Of a DNA stretch of 64,000 nucleotides, positions 34,392-46,061 are shown one piece after another. Origin of the DNA: Sordariomycetes sp. S80-01Y (taxonomy: Eukaryota > Ascomycota > Sordariomycetes); contig JAXQJY010000032.1 in NCBI GenBank assembly GCA_037042185.1, positions 62,001-126,000 on the forward strand, written 5' to 3'. Positions within the stretch are counted from its first letter, which is position 1. The number at the start of each line of letters is the position of its first letter. The notes below the pieces were generated by a model, which was given only the letters and a program-made list of their open reading frames with translations, ran no database searches and was not told the DNA's origin. A program made the position numbers and the translations under genes.

Positions 34392-36507
34392 TCACCACGC
34401 GCCCTCATCACTAGTGTGCAGTTCTGCTGTTCCATTCCCATTCTGTTCTCCCCTGGTCTCTCTAAAGAGATTCTCCATGCCAAACGCTTTCACATTGGCA
34501 ATGCTCTCTTCCGGCACTGAAAACGAATATTGCGTTCCTACGCTATCTTTCGGCATCAATTCATCGCCCAAGTGACGATTAAGCAACTTATCTCCCAGCA
34601 CGTTTCCAAAACTCAGATTGCTGTCGTTAGCCTGCGTCTCTGCAAAGCCCCATCGAGTAAGGTTCCGTTCATTCCACTCTCTCGTTAGAAATCGGTCCCC
34701 TCTCACAAGTGCCACGGCGTCAGCAAGAATGGCATAAGTGATGGTTCGGCCCGCGCACAATCCAGTACCGGACTGTCTCGTTTTAGCCTGCTCCGCGACA
34801 AGGCCTGGATAGAGTTCGACATTATCCGGGTGGCCATATAGAGATCGAAGTGAGGCGGAGATTGTGGGATCTGCGTTCATCTCGAGGAACGAGCGATATG
34901 GTCGTAAGTGGCAGAAGCTGCGGAGCTCATTGAGAGTACATGTCCCTAGCTCTCGGCCATGACGTATACCATCTATTTCGATAGATTTAAAGATTGCTGG
35001 GACTTGACGCCCGCCAAACGCACCAGCACGGTATGAAGTAGCTTGATTGATAAAACCGGCCAGTACTCTGTCAGGAAACCTCTGCGTCTTAGCGTCACGT
35101 CGGACATCTGGGTCGAGGGGAAAGTAGATTCGCGTGCGAGGGTCCCTTTGCTCGCGCTGACGGTGGTGTTCTCGTGTGAGGTCGGAGGTGGGTACTGCAT
35201 CCTTTTGATCTTCTCTCAGCTCCTCGGCCAACATTTTCGCTCCTAGTTTCTGGAACAAGCCGTTGACCCAACGCTCGTCTTCTTGAGAAAGCGCGCTGTG
35301 CCAACGATAGATGAAGTTGAATTCGATTGAGCATTGATTACCAGTGGCTTCAGGAATGTTCGCTTCTGCGGGGGATGAGAAATCAGCAGCGATAGGCAGA
35401 GTCCATGCTGATTTCTCCCTGTTGACTCCTAAGAGCTGTTTCACGTAGTCTTTCAAGACCGCCGTTACGAACGTGTTTCCATTGATCAAGCGGGCAGTCT
35501 GAAACAGATGCTCGTCAAGAAGTTTAGTTCCTTCCGCATCCGCAGCAGGTGGAATCGTAGCAAATCGCGCATCGTCTTTGCCGTGGATCAAAAGCTGCTC
35601 CGCAATCCAATTATGGTTACGGCTCCAAAGCAATGCCCACGCAACAAGGCCTGGTGGCTGCACTCCCATTCGCGCATCAGCGAAGACGTCAGGGTACAGC
35701 TTTCCACGACCACCGGATTTATCACGAACGCTATCCTGCATTTCCTGACTCCAACCTATGTTGGAGACCATGTGGTCAGTATTTGAATCTCAATAGGCTA
35801 TAACAAAGGAGTCGAGGCCAATCTATGTTTTACTTACCGTACAACCAAGCCAAATCCACATATCCTGTGGTTGTGTTGTGAAAGCGATTGGTAGCATCCG
35901 TATTGAATAAATCGTGCGTGACCAAGGTCGCAAAATAGAACATATGAGCAGATGTACCGCAAGGGTGAGCCCGGAATCCGTCGTCGTCTGCTGCTCTCCT
36001 CTTAAATAGCTTCTCAAACACAACTTCCGGATCTGGCAGCTGTGGCGGCGCGCTCAGAGTACGAGGAACTGGGACATCTCGAATGTAATGCTCACCAGCA
36101 ACACCGACAGAAGGATGGTCGGGATTGTTACCAGAGCCATCAGCACTGCGATACTGAGGACCTGGCATATGGCGCCAACTGGGTTGTGGGTGAGGCAGAC
36201 TGGTCCACAAAGAACTGATAATCGCTCTCTCCAAAGCTGAGCCAAAGGCTGACTTGGGTGTAAGAGGCAGCTTGAACAACCAGGACATGAGTTTCTCCTG
36301 TCGCATGTCACGATCGTCAACCTCACCAGAAAGGAACTGTGTGAAGTAAGTGATGACATTTTGAGCGTCATGGATTGATGCTTTCAAGCCAACAGCATTT
36401 AAGTCGGCGGCCACACTCTTCGCACCTTTTTTCATCCGGTCCTCGAGAGCCTGAAAGGTCGTGCGGACGTCTCCATCGAATCGTAGGTCGCTAGCAGTGT
36501 TCCCCAT
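34392..36507 (-). CDS. Ppo/linoleate diol synthase-like heme peroxidase without P450 domain
   Basis: Two exons inferred: 36507-35838 and 35788-34392, with a 49-bp intron, giving about 688 aa. It belongs to the animal-type heme peroxidases used by fungi to make oxylipins from fatty acids. The distal-histidine motif is LVTHDLFNTD. The proximal motif is FNFIYRWHSA at about residue 385, which keeps the Tyr-Arg-Trp-His of fatty-acid dioxygenases. ALLWSRNHNWIAEQLL is the preceding family helix. Full Ppo enzymes carry a C-terminal P450 domain of about 400 aa; here the protein ends shortly after the peroxidase domain. The chosen start (MGNTASDLRF) has a myristoylation-like MGxxxS pattern. An upstream in-frame ATG at 36654 is possible. 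Confidence 0.87.
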
Positions 36508-37177
36508 TCTCAATGTTATGAGTTTCAAGACGAAAAATGCTTCAAGTCCTGCCAAAGCTATTTGCTCTGTGAAAGAAATGTTCGGTTGAAGCAAAAAGTG
36601 TTGAGTGCTGGCAAAGGAGGGGGAACCGAAATACCAGAGCTGGGAACAGAACACACTGAGAGTGTGCAGAGTAACACAAGAGTGGGAAGAACGGAACGAC
36701 TGTTCAGCTGAATCTTGCTGACCTCAGCTGATATTAAGAGACCTACCTGGAACGCAGTGTAATCACTGCAGCTTCATATTTGTAAAGTTCGCAAGGAGGG
36801 CAGCCTATGGCCAGGTGAAGAGAGACGCCGAAAATTACCATGACGTCCCACTTACGTTCCTGGAGTGCAGGGAGATAGCTGCATGCTTACGGTAGTGCAG
36901 GCCTTAGTTCAGCCACTATTGCTTACGCCGATTTATCACGCGGCTGGCATGTGATAAGAAAGGTCCTTGGTTAGTGAGGGTAAAGTCGCTGTGGCAAACC
37001 ACTGCATTCTGGGTTGCACAATGACCCTTTCAGCTCAGTATCTTGCGTATAGCCAGCAGAACTCAAAAGGATGGAAAGAGACGCCTTCCCGGACACAGCT
37101 TGACTCCCTATTCCCCACCTTCAAGATCAGTCTTATGTTATTGATATTGCACTTCTCCAGGGAGGTTTTCATCGAAA

Positions 37178-38019
37178 ATGGTTTCAATACTTTCTGTTTG
37201 GTTACGGTCAACACAACCAAAAGAGGTCGAAATAATCAAAGCGGAAGATCACTCGTATAAGCGTGGTGAGGACAAGTACCGAGGACCTTGTCCAGGATTG
37301 AACGCCTTGGCGAACCATGGATTCTTGTGAGTCTTCACCCTTTCCTCGGCGAGTATCTAATCCCGTAAAGACTTTCATATATTTACGATCCCAGGCCACG
37401 GGATGGGCAGGCTATCAGCATCGACCGCCTCAAAGCTGTGCTTGCCTACCTGCGCATGAGTGGTACTCTGTCCAACGTCCTCGTCAGTGCCGTGGTTCAG
37501 GTTATTAACAGCAAACCAAACCGATCCACATTTGACCTCCAAGATTTAGGTATACATGGTCTGCTAGAACACGACGCATCTCTGACCCGGCTCGATCTCC
37601 GAGATGGCGACAATGTGCACTTCCAGCCGGAACTCTTCGAGCTTATGCTAGCCGATGCGGCCCATGGCCACGTCGATAAGTCACAGGCCAACGAAGATGA
37701 TTCTTACACGATTCAAGACATGGCTCGTGCCCGCGCACGCCGCACACGCGAACACCTGGAGTCCAATGCGTCGCCTGTGCCACTGATGTTAAAATTGTCC
37801 TCGTTCCTAGAGGCAGCGGCCGTGCCCGTGTGCCTAGGCGGAGGGAAGACCAATATATCATTGACGGAGATGAAGACGCTTTTCACGGACGAGAAGCTCC
37901 CGGTTTGGATTGCCGATCCATCTACTGAAAAGGAGAAGACCAGGAAATTGACGGGGGTTGGGCTGTTCGGCATGGTGTGGATTGCATTCCAGATTTGGGT
38001 GGGAGGTTGGTTGACTTGA
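37178..38019 (+). CDS. heme-thiolate peroxidase (chloroperoxidase/unspecific peroxygenase family)
   Basis: Two exons: 37178-37326 and 37395-38019, intron 68 bp, 257 aa. The proximal cysteine lies in RGPCPGLNALANHGFLPRDG (PCP motif). The acid-base region is HGLLEHDASLTRLD (EHD motif). The size fits the short type of the family. Members use H2O2 to halogenate or oxygenate organic substrates. No strong signal peptide is seen at the chosen start, and a hydrophobic C-terminus (GLFGMVWIAFQIWVGGWLT) may anchor the protein. Neighbour to a Ppo-like peroxidase on the opposite strand, with start-to-start distance about 0.67 kb, so they could share a promoter region. Confidence 0.9.
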
Positions 38020-38215
38020 AATACTCTTACGCGCTTCGTAGCTTCAAGGCTATTGGATTATTATTATAAAGGGTCATCCTTATGCAAACCTAGACTCTCG
38101 TGATTGTAGATTATCAGGCATTTCAAGAGTTCTAGGGATCCTAATAGTAATAGGAAACGCCGGTTCTGATAGTAATGGGGAATCGCCGGCACCCCTGGCG
38201 ACGATAATTGTAATA

Positions 38216-38410
38216 TGTTACGGTTGTGCCTTGTGGCACAGACCTGGGTGCAGGGTAGGTCGTTTGCCTTGCCCGATCCAGCCGGCTAGCACCTTAGTCA
38301 TCCATAGTCACGTGTGGTGGCCGCGTGGCTACCAACGCCTCGCGGCCCGCCACACTCTCTTGAATTGAACAACCAATTCAACCCATCTGTGACCACCTCA
38401 AAGTGTTACA
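38216..38410 (-). repeat. short inverted-end repeat, copy F (full length)
   Basis: Reverse copy. With the forward copy at 46538-46730 it brackets an 8-kb segment of mostly unrecognised genes, right ends outward. Confidence 0.93.
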
Positions 38411-38923
38411 CCGGGGCTCAAGGGCACGAAGATAAGGGCCCAAAAAGCAGCCCAAAAGAGGGCTCTTTTGTAAAGTGTATCAATTGTATCAAAAACATCA
38501 AAAAACACAGATTCGAGCGTTTTGGCGGCTTTAATAACGGGGGGGTTGTCAATCTAAGTGACCCTTTTTCCTACTTTTATTCACACTGTATTTTGGTGCG
38601 GTACAAAAAATCGCAGAGAAGTGGGGCGAAAATGGGGTCCTACAGCCCCTAGAGTTTTTGTACAGCCCCCCTGGTTCTACTCATACACTGTTCCGCGTGC
38701 CTTATTGCAACCAACAGAAACTACGTGTACCAACAACCACGTTACGTGAATCCCCTCCATTCCAACCTCCTTACCACCAGTCACTAAGTTCGCAGAGAAC
38801 TTACCTCCGAATCACTCCCCAGCCACTTCAAACAATAAACAACGCACTGATCTTCCCCGGAACTCTTCATCGATCCGGCAGACATTCTTCTCTCCCCGAC
38901 TCTGCCCCTAGGACTTACCAATA

Positions 38924-39616
38924 ATGAATGCTCGGGAACTGCTCCGTTTCCTTATACCCTCCTGTGATAACACATCCGACTCCGAGCCGGTCTATGCCCA
39001 ATGGGGATTCACTCTTTATCGCACTGCATACGGTCCCGGATCCGATAGACAATGGGCTATGCTCGTCGAGACCATCCGCACGGTCGTTCGCGTCAGTCTT
39101 GAATGCCTACAGCGTGAGGCAGAGTTTGAACGCGACGATGAGGAGGCCCACGCCGCGCAAGTCCTACTAGGGCTCTTCCGACTCGACCCTCGGTCTGATT
39201 ATGACACGTTACAAGGCAAGGATATGGACGAGCTGGACGCGCTACGCGATCTGTACCAAACCGAGCCTTTTAGTTGGCAATACGCCAGTACGCACATGGT
39301 CCTCGCTGATGGTAAGGAGGACCGTCCTTTGCCGGACCGCTTCTTGCTCGCCGATCGTGAGGTCCTAAAACGTGTCGATGATGGAATATTCCACGTTAAG
39401 TTTATCGATGCCGACTTCTATGAGAGGGATTACGTTCATGTGAACCCACGGGTGGAGAGGACACATTATGGTTGGATGCAGTTACCCGTCGTGGCCATTG
39501 TCTCGCTGTTGGGGTATACAGAAAACAGCTTTGAAGAGCTTGCGCCACCGATTCTTCCGGACCAGCCCGTTCCGCTATGGTCTGGGGAGGACCCGATGCT
39601 GAGAGATTTGATGTGA
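38924..39616 (+). CDS. uncharacterised fungal protein, 230 aa
   Basis: Single open frame, no domain I recognise. It is acidic and rich in Asp, Glu, Arg and Leu, with segments like HVKFIDADFYERDYVHVNP and YGWMQLPVVAIVSLLGY. No signal peptide. Composition looks like a globular protein. It lies in a group of unrecognised genes (38.9-43.7 kb) of similar flavour. Upstream 500 bp after the repeat holds no other frame of note. Confidence 0.6.
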   Translation: MNARELLRFLIPSCDNTSDSEPVYAQWGFTLYRTAYGPGSDRQWAMLVETIRTVVRVSLECLQREAEFERDDEEAHAAQVLLGLFRLDPRSDYDTLQGKDMDELDALRDLYQTEPFSWQYASTHMVLADGKEDRPLPDRFLLADREVLKRVDDGIFHVKFIDADFYERDYVHVNPRVERTHYGWMQLPVVAIVSLLGYTENSFEELAPPILPDQPVPLWSGEDPMLRDLM

Positions 39617-40063
39617 TAGTCTTTTTGCTGGCCGATGATCTTTTATCTAAGCACGCTGCGTGACTTTAACCGTTTTCTGGGGGCTCAGACTTGGGTTATG
39701 TTGCCTTTATCCTTTTTATAGCCTACTGTTCTATCGTGGAAGCTTGAATGAATCTTGATTTTCTAGCTGGTCCAAGCCATACGTAGCCTGATTTCACACG
39801 GAAATTTCCCAGGTAATGGTTATTGTGGAATGGCTGGGCTTGGCATGTGGATTTACACATGTGTCTTATTCTAAAAGCCCCCAGCCTAAGCATTAATAGT
39901 AAAAATAAAACCCATAGATTGCCATAATATGATGTGACCTTTCAGCCCCTTTATCGCCTCCTCAATTGAACCCTGATGTGTCGATGGTCAGATTCTGTAT
40001 CTCGTCCTCGAAGCTTGCAATCGCCTCCAGCACCGCCCAGAACATCCTCATCTCGGTTGCGCA

Positions 40064-42053
40064 TCAGTCGATCCAATCTCGAGCACGCCCAATAAGCGCT
40101 ACATCGTAGAAATCTTTGATCCACTCGCGCCAATACTCGAGGACGACGACCTGGTTCGCATGGTTGTTGCTGTTCCAAACCCTCTGACCGTAGGAGATCT
40201 GCTCGTCAATGAGGTTGACGATGTTAGTCAGGCGCTGAGCCACACTTGGCGTGCTGGTGCGGGTATGGTAGCGTATAGTAGCCACGGCATCACGCATGGC
40301 GTGCATCACAACTCTTGGGTCGCCGAAACTCCGGGGGGCCGCCTCGATGTGCAATTCCCAGTCCACAAGATCATTATTCTTGACCAGAAAGGTTTTACGC
40401 ACGTTCAATTCCCTCTCGAGAATGAAAAAGTTCTCCCAGTTGGTCGTGCTTCCAAGACAATCCATAACACGACCCCATAGTCCAGGTTCTGGATAATTTC
40501 CAGGCAGAGGAGGGGGTAGTGGCAAAGGCATCGTCTATGCTATACGGAAGAATGAGGCAGAGATACGCCCGGTTCGGGCCGTGGCACCACATAGGAGACG
40601 ACCAGCTACTACATCCTGCATGAAGTCGCGGATCATTTGTCCCTCTACCAGGTACTCTACATGATACCGGATTATTGATGGCAATCTTTCATGATCAATA
40701 CATGCGTTTGTACAGTCATCTCTGTCCATCAAGTGGAGGGCCATGTCCTGTGTGGGATCGTTGTCATCAAAGTAAAGGACACGGGGATACTACAGGGAGT
40801 TAGTAAAGCCAGGATAAGATAATAACTCCTCCAGTCGTAGCTCAGGGTTCACTCACAGGTGCTTGCACCAGATGGAAGCTATTGCTGGGCCCAATGTCCA
40901 CCCAATACGTTATAACTGCCCGTGTTTCCAGATTAGCGAGGAGTGCACGCCTGATAACTTCGTTATAGGAAGGGGTCTCTTCGCAAGGCCCGAAGTCGTC
41001 CATCTCGCAAAGGTTCATTGAGCAGTTCATCAGACTGGAGCCACCGCCTAAGCCGTCCTTATCACCCCTAAGCTGAGCCCAGTAATGAGGGTTGCACACC
41101 GTTATGTGCCATTTGAATAGGCCCGTCCAATTCCCACGAGCGGAGGGTTCGCATCCAGTTTCCTAGGCCGGGCATGTCAAGGCCACTGCCAAATACTTTA
41201 GGCATATAATCGTTCCAGATCTCCTCCATCAAGGAGCGCATAGACTAGGTGCCTGAATTTAGCAGCAAAAGAATAAGTAGGTTCTCGGTAGTACTTTAGG
41301 TCGAACTTGCGTCTCTCTCCGCGGCAACGGCCAACGCTTATGAGGCATTGGAAGCAAACTTTACCGTAGTATCGACCAACTGCCGTTGCTGGGTGCTGGA
41401 GGCAGCGACGTCGAATATCGGCCCGGGATTATCGCACACCGGGTCCTCAACAAAGTCCGCGAGGGCATACTTCCACATCTCCAGCTTGGGGTTCTCGATC
41501 TCGATGGTATCAAAGTAATTGGGCAGGCAGCGCCGGGCCTTGGCACCGCCACCTTAACCTTAACCCGAACACCCATCGGCAAAACGATCGAGAGCCACAC
41601 GTACCCGATCTTTGGGGCATCCACTGCGACACCAATCTTCCTTGGACCCCGAAGGTCGTGGTCCGATGGAGAAACCAGCATCGGGAAAACTGGAGGAATC
41701 GCATTGGACCAAATTGCCAAGCGGATGAGTACCCTTTCTTCAGGTTTCGATCGGAGCCAAATAGCAATGCCCCGATACAACAAATTCGCTAGTAAGTTGC
41801 CCGGATCCTCGACTCCTCCCCGCCGAAGGACCGAAAGCGCTAACCCTCTGCTTGCAGCCTTCCTGCTGATCAGAACCGAAGAGCAGGTGAGCCAGTCCGG
41901 AGCATCTGTCCTAAAAAAGCCCGCAGTCGCTCCCAAACCAGGATGGAAGGTATCGGATAGCTCGAATGCACAGAACACGTTACCACCTACACGACCATCG
42001 TGGTGGCTACGATGGAGTTCAGAAGCTGGAATTCTAACTGGGACGATCATCAC
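40064..42053 (-). CDS. uncharacterised fungal protein, several exons
   Basis: I join several minus-strand segments that read as real protein. The upstream frame (from 42053) includes LANLLYRGIAIWLRSKPEER and KIGYVWLSIVLPMGVRVK. The next reads YFDTIEIENPKLEMWKYALA and FDVAASSTQQRQLVDTT (near 41350). Then MRSLMEEIWNDYMPKVFGSG (near 41240), VCNPHYWAQLRGDKDGLGGG (near 41090), and YPRVLYFDDNDPTQDMAL after an intron near 40790-40857. An intron of about 57 bp near 40490-40550 would remove an in-frame stop and join to PGLWGRVMDCLGS, ending at 40064. Frame changes near 41100 and 41530 may be introns or damage. No domain is recognised; the N-terminus is uncertain. Confidence 0.42.
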
Positions 42054-42605
42054 GTCTACGATGATTACCTCAGCGAGAACGAGTGCACTCCCACTTTTCT
42101 CAATGCGAGGGAGCCCTTCAATGATGTTGGATTCGCTCTGAAAACCAATGACCCGTGGTACGGCGGCGAGGAGCCAACGTATGATTATAGGTATGAGATC
42201 CCCGGCGAGTTACTTGGACGAGACACGCTGAAGCGTGGTGACCCGGGGGCTATGCTTCTCGTTGAGCCTGGCGCCGTGATTATGGAGGATCGTAATAGCT
42301 CCCGTTATGCCAGTGAGGGGGAGCTAAAGCTGGGCATTTTGGAGTGCTCCACTGAGGGTTGTCGGGGCGAGCTTGCTGAGGCTGGCCTAGACGAATATGG
42401 TCATCCGACACTCATAGAGGTCCTGGCCTCATCAACGATGGATCCTCCCATGTCGGACACAGCTCACACTGCGGAGAGCAGAGCGACTGGTTCGCAGGGA
42501 TCAGCGTACATCAGCACGGCGATGGATAAGGTCCCATCTGCAACGGTCCTTGGCCAGGCAAAGCCCATCGGGATGAGGCACAGGCACGGGAGGCATCATC
42601 GTTAG
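42012..42605 (+). CDS. uncharacterised protein, about 197 aa
   Basis: Open frame starting MEFRSWNSNWDDHHVYDDYL; an ATG at 42000 is also possible. It is acidic with a Ser/Thr/Pro-rich C-terminal half and a basic tail (MRHRHGRHHR). No domain is recognised. Its stop overlaps the stop of the convergent gene at 42602-43705 by two bases. It overlaps the start of the minus-strand gene upstream, so one of the two 5' ends is misplaced. Confidence 0.45.
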   Translation: MEFRSWNSNWDDHHVYDDYLSENECTPTFLNAREPFNDVGFALKTNDPWYGGEEPTYDYRYEIPGELLGRDTLKRGDPGAMLLVEPGAVIMEDRNSSRYASEGELKLGILECSTEGCRGELAEAGLDEYGHPTLIEVLASSTMDPPMSDTAHTAESRATGSQGSAYISTAMDKVPSATVLGQAKPIGMRHRHGRHHR

Positions 42606-43705
42606 GACTCGGACAGCCGTAGATCAGATAATCCGCATTTTGCTGCCACCTCCTCCATGCCCATCTCCAAATGCTCCGCGGTGGAATGTTTCTGGTGGCG
42701 AAGTATAGCGTCTTCCCATTCCTCCCCGATTTCCAAGGCCACGTCCTCCACGCGGCGCACAACTTGTCCCCACGCTTCTCTCCGGTAGTCATTTGGCCAA
42801 CCGAAGTAACGCTTCAAGATACGCGCACAGATGTACGCTGCTGCGGACTTTGTGTCACATGTTGTCAGAGAACCGAACTGCACATGCATTAGGAGATAAG
42901 TGACACTCACAGAATAGGTATAGGAGATCGAATGAACGCATCCAATCGGAAGGCAACGCAGAGACACCAGATCATTGAGGTATGCCCGGAGCACGGCGGG
43001 AGCGTGATACGCGGGGAAATTGCGGTAATGGTCTCTGGATTCCGGGACCTCAAGCACACCGTCCTCCAATGCTGCTGGAAGTTCGAGATACCACAACAAG
43101 CGAATAGTATCTGGCGACTGTTAGAAACATCGTACGGCTGGCATTGATGCCCACATACTCGCTTCTGTGTCTAGTATGATCTGCTGAGCGCCAAAGGTCA
43201 TGGGGTCTCCCAGCGCAATATCCGTCGGCCGCATAAAATGCAAATCCGGTCCATCCCTGTCAGAGTAGTCACCGTTAGGGTCTACCCAACTCAGGCCACC
43301 AGGGTCGCGCAGGTAGCGTGCCCTTTTGGTGTTTCGGAAGTCTGCCATGATCGACTGAGGATACCACTCGATGCTGTCTCTCTTGTGTATGTTGTCTTCT
43401 GTCTTGTCGACGTACGGCAAGCGCTCCATGAGCGAGATGACGCGGTCGCTGAGGAACAGCTCCTCGCTCAGGTACCGGCGGTCGAGCACGTGCCGCCCGG
43501 TATCCTCCGGCGGAAATGCGACGAGCTCTTCCTTGATGTAGAAGATGCTGATAAAACGCTTGTAAATGTCGGTGAAGATTCCCACGACTTCGTCCTCATT
43601 GTAGGCCAGGGGTGAGTCTACGGCGGGCGGGGAGGTGATCCTCGGCGCGCCGCGGCGGCGAGTGAAGTCATCATGGTCTTCGAAAGGCTTCGTGAGCAGA
43701 TCCAT
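42602..43705 (-). CDS. uncharacterised fungal protein, about 350 aa, spliced
   Basis: The start at 43705 gives MDLLTKPFEDHDDFTRRRGA. The first exon continues to QQIILDTEA. A 48-bp intron with a perfect GTATGT donor and a TCTAAC branch site then joins to NTIRLLWYLELPAALEDGVL. The second part ends at 42602 with AAKCGLSDLRLSES. Other segments are DIYKRFISIFYIKEEL and HFMRPTDIALGDPMTFGAQQ. No domain is recognised. Its clean intron, absence of stops and composition argue that it is a working gene. It belongs to the same group of unrecognised genes bracketed by the inverted short repeats. Confidence 0.55.
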
Positions 43706-43885
43706 GGTAAAGAGATTGGAGCAAGGTATGGCAACTTGAGAGGCTTGCCTAAAAGTGCGCTTCGTCCGGTTAAGATGAGGGGCGAGTGTAGAAAAAAAGG
43801 ACGACCACATGCAAGGACCAACAACGTAGGTGTTGACTAGGGACGCTTGGCGCCTTATGTAATCAGCACATGTTATTCGGCCGTC

Positions 43886-43922
43886 CATAGGGGCACCGGG
43901 CACCGGGCCCGGTGCCCCTATG
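43886..43922. repeat. perfect GC-rich palindrome
   Basis: 16-bp arms (CATAGGGGCACCGGGC) around a 5-base centre. A second GC-rich motif (GGGCGCCCGGGCGCC) is 70 bp downstream. Both lie about 200 bp upstream of the gene starting at 43705, on its promoter side. Confidence 0.85.
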
Positions 43923-44126
43923 AGCCGCCATGTTCTTCGGGGCGACTGATAGGTGGGCGCCCTGATGCCTATACATCCTTGGGCGCCCGGGCGCCTAAAA
44001 TGACTAACCACCCACGACGCGTATTCCCATTGGTTTGTTCGAGATACGCTGTCCCATCGGTCACATATTACAGTGTTCTACAATTCATACGAAGGATCTA
44101 TTAACATGCATAAGCTTCACGGTGTA

Positions 44127-44697
44127 CTATCTTGCAACACTTTCCTTCGACTCGCTAGCTACGGCGTGCAACGCCTGCTGTTCCTTGCTGTCTCTCTCCG
44201 TGCTTGCCCATATATCCTTCATCCCTCTCCTCTTATTTGCGAGGGGCATATCTGCCATTTCCTTGGCAACTTGAGCCTCTACGCCCTCATCTTCAGCATT
44301 ACTCCAGTCCAGATACGCCATCATCTCTTCTTTTATCCATGGTCTAGATCCAGTCGACGTGTTACAGCGCTTAGACATCTGTTTGTAGTCCAGGCACCAC
44401 TCGTAGCTTCTCTCGTCGTATCTTTGCGGAAGTTCCTTCGCCTTACGATATAGCTGGTTGGTTTTGATGCTACCATGGGGCTGCGCTGCATACCATATAT
44501 TTCTCGCGGCGACGTACCTCGCGTAAATGGCCTCTGGCGAATCGTATCGCGGTGGTGACTGCGGCGGTACCTGAGCCCCTCGGAGACGATAACCGGCTCC
44601 TCGAACCGACCTTCTCCTCTGGCAGAGCTCCATAGGGCCAGTGAGGATGGAAATACTCAGGAAGAAGGCCTTTCCTCTCCGTTTCTAGTCCTCTCAA
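44127..44697 (-). pseudogene. repeat-family ORF probably tied to Mutator-like elements, frameshifted
   Basis: The main frame (44127-44633) reads DSPEAIYARYVAARNIWYAA, YEWCLDYKQMSKRC, RPWIKEEMMAYLDWSNAEDE and KRRGMKDIWASTERD. The start of the family member (LLPEYFHPHWPYGALPEE) is in another frame at 44600-44697, so a frameshift separates them. I recall similar proteins in many copies in fungal genomes, often near Mutator-like transposases. One lies directly upstream here. Confidence 0.5.
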
Positions 44698-44814
44698 TAT
44701 ATGAGAACAAGGCAGTCCTTGCAGCGGCGTAAATGTGTTCCTACAAAGAGCTGCATGTGGCTTCTAAAGTAGCTGCCGCTGCTCTTATACCTTACGCAGA
44801 GCTTAATGCGAAAC

Positions 44815-45620
44815 CTAGCCTCGCACTGCCTCGAACAAGACCCCAGAGAGTTCTATAGGTGTTCGTAGCTGCTGAGAAGCTCGTATATATTGGAGCTCCT
44901 TTAGTTGGTTAGTGATAGCATGTTTCACAGCCTGCCAAACGTCAAAGAGATCAAGTGTAGACCTCTTAATGTGCGATTTGATGAGCGAATGGATGCCTTC
45001 AGCCCTGAAGCCCAATATTAGTCTTCCTCATCAAGCAAAAAGCGCAAAACTTCTACCTCGAGGTAGCCACGTTACCAAAATGCAAGTATTCGTCCACCCA
45101 AGCCTTGACGATCATCTTTCTGTATAGGTCGAGCCAGACCATTTTGATATATCCGACTAAGTGTAGGTAATTGCTACTTTAAGTAACCTCAAACTTAGCC
45201 AGGCGCTCTTCAAAGGTCTTTTCGTCTTATGAAGCCACAATCGAGTGCCAGGAAGCATAGCAAGATTACCAAGCCTTCTCGGCTACCTCATCCTTGGCTT
45301 CTTTACTATTCAGCAAGAATAATGGTCGACAGTGCTGGAGGACCGCCTTATTAACATACCATAGGTAAAGCAGTACTTTCGACGAAGAGAACCAAGTTAC
45401 AGCGGCACTCATTGCCGCCCTGCACCTGTCAGTCAATCGAACCTAGGCAGTTTCAACATGAACCAATGAAAACCAGACAACCTATGGCTATGCCAATAGC
45501 GGAACTCCTTCATAAACTCCTCGAATTTCTGCAAGAGGCTTCAGGTAATATTGCACAGACTATGTTTTAAGTTGCAAAGAAGGGAATCGGTCTGGCTGCA
45601 AGTATTCGTCATTTAGCGAC
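44815..45620 (-). pseudogene. Mutator-like (MULE) transposase remnant
   Basis: Minus-strand reading with frame changes shows MULE C-terminal sequence: YRKMIVKAWVDEYLHFGN near 45070, then RAEGIHSLIKSHIKRSTLDL and QLRTPIELSGVLFEAVRG near 44820-45010. Upstream to about 45620 the match fades. The catalytic core is not intact. The region holds no other gene to 46062. Confidence 0.72.
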
Positions 45621-46061
45621 GTCAGTTGACGACTCGACGCTTGAGAGCTCTCTAATAACGTGTATTACTCCTTTTACGGGTACTGTCTACAGCCAGTTAA
45701 GGTGCTCTTCTGACCCCCTTCACGGAGACATTCCCGATGCTTATGCGGCGCGTAATTGATTAATGCCCGATAGCCGCAAGGACAAAGACTGTAGGAGAGC
45801 GGGGTCCAAAATCAGTGGGCAACTCATCCGAGCCTCTTCGGCAAGGCAAACACCAGGCAGACTCCGAGGCTGTATTTGATGATTGTTTGCGCATCCAGTG
45901 GATATATGTGTATCCGGGCGTGACATATATTTACGGTCAGCGTCTTCGTATTGGCCTCTCCGCTTTGTCCTCTCAAGGTGAACCTCCCCTGCGCCTACAA
46001 AGCAGAGTTATTAACATTGGTTTCGGGGTGCGCCGTGTCCGCCTTAGTCCGACACGCCACG

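Noticed and set aside
41386-42141. 251-aa plus-strand frame
   Set aside because: The minus strand here gives several convincing protein segments; this frame is probably their shadow, although I cannot exclude it fully.
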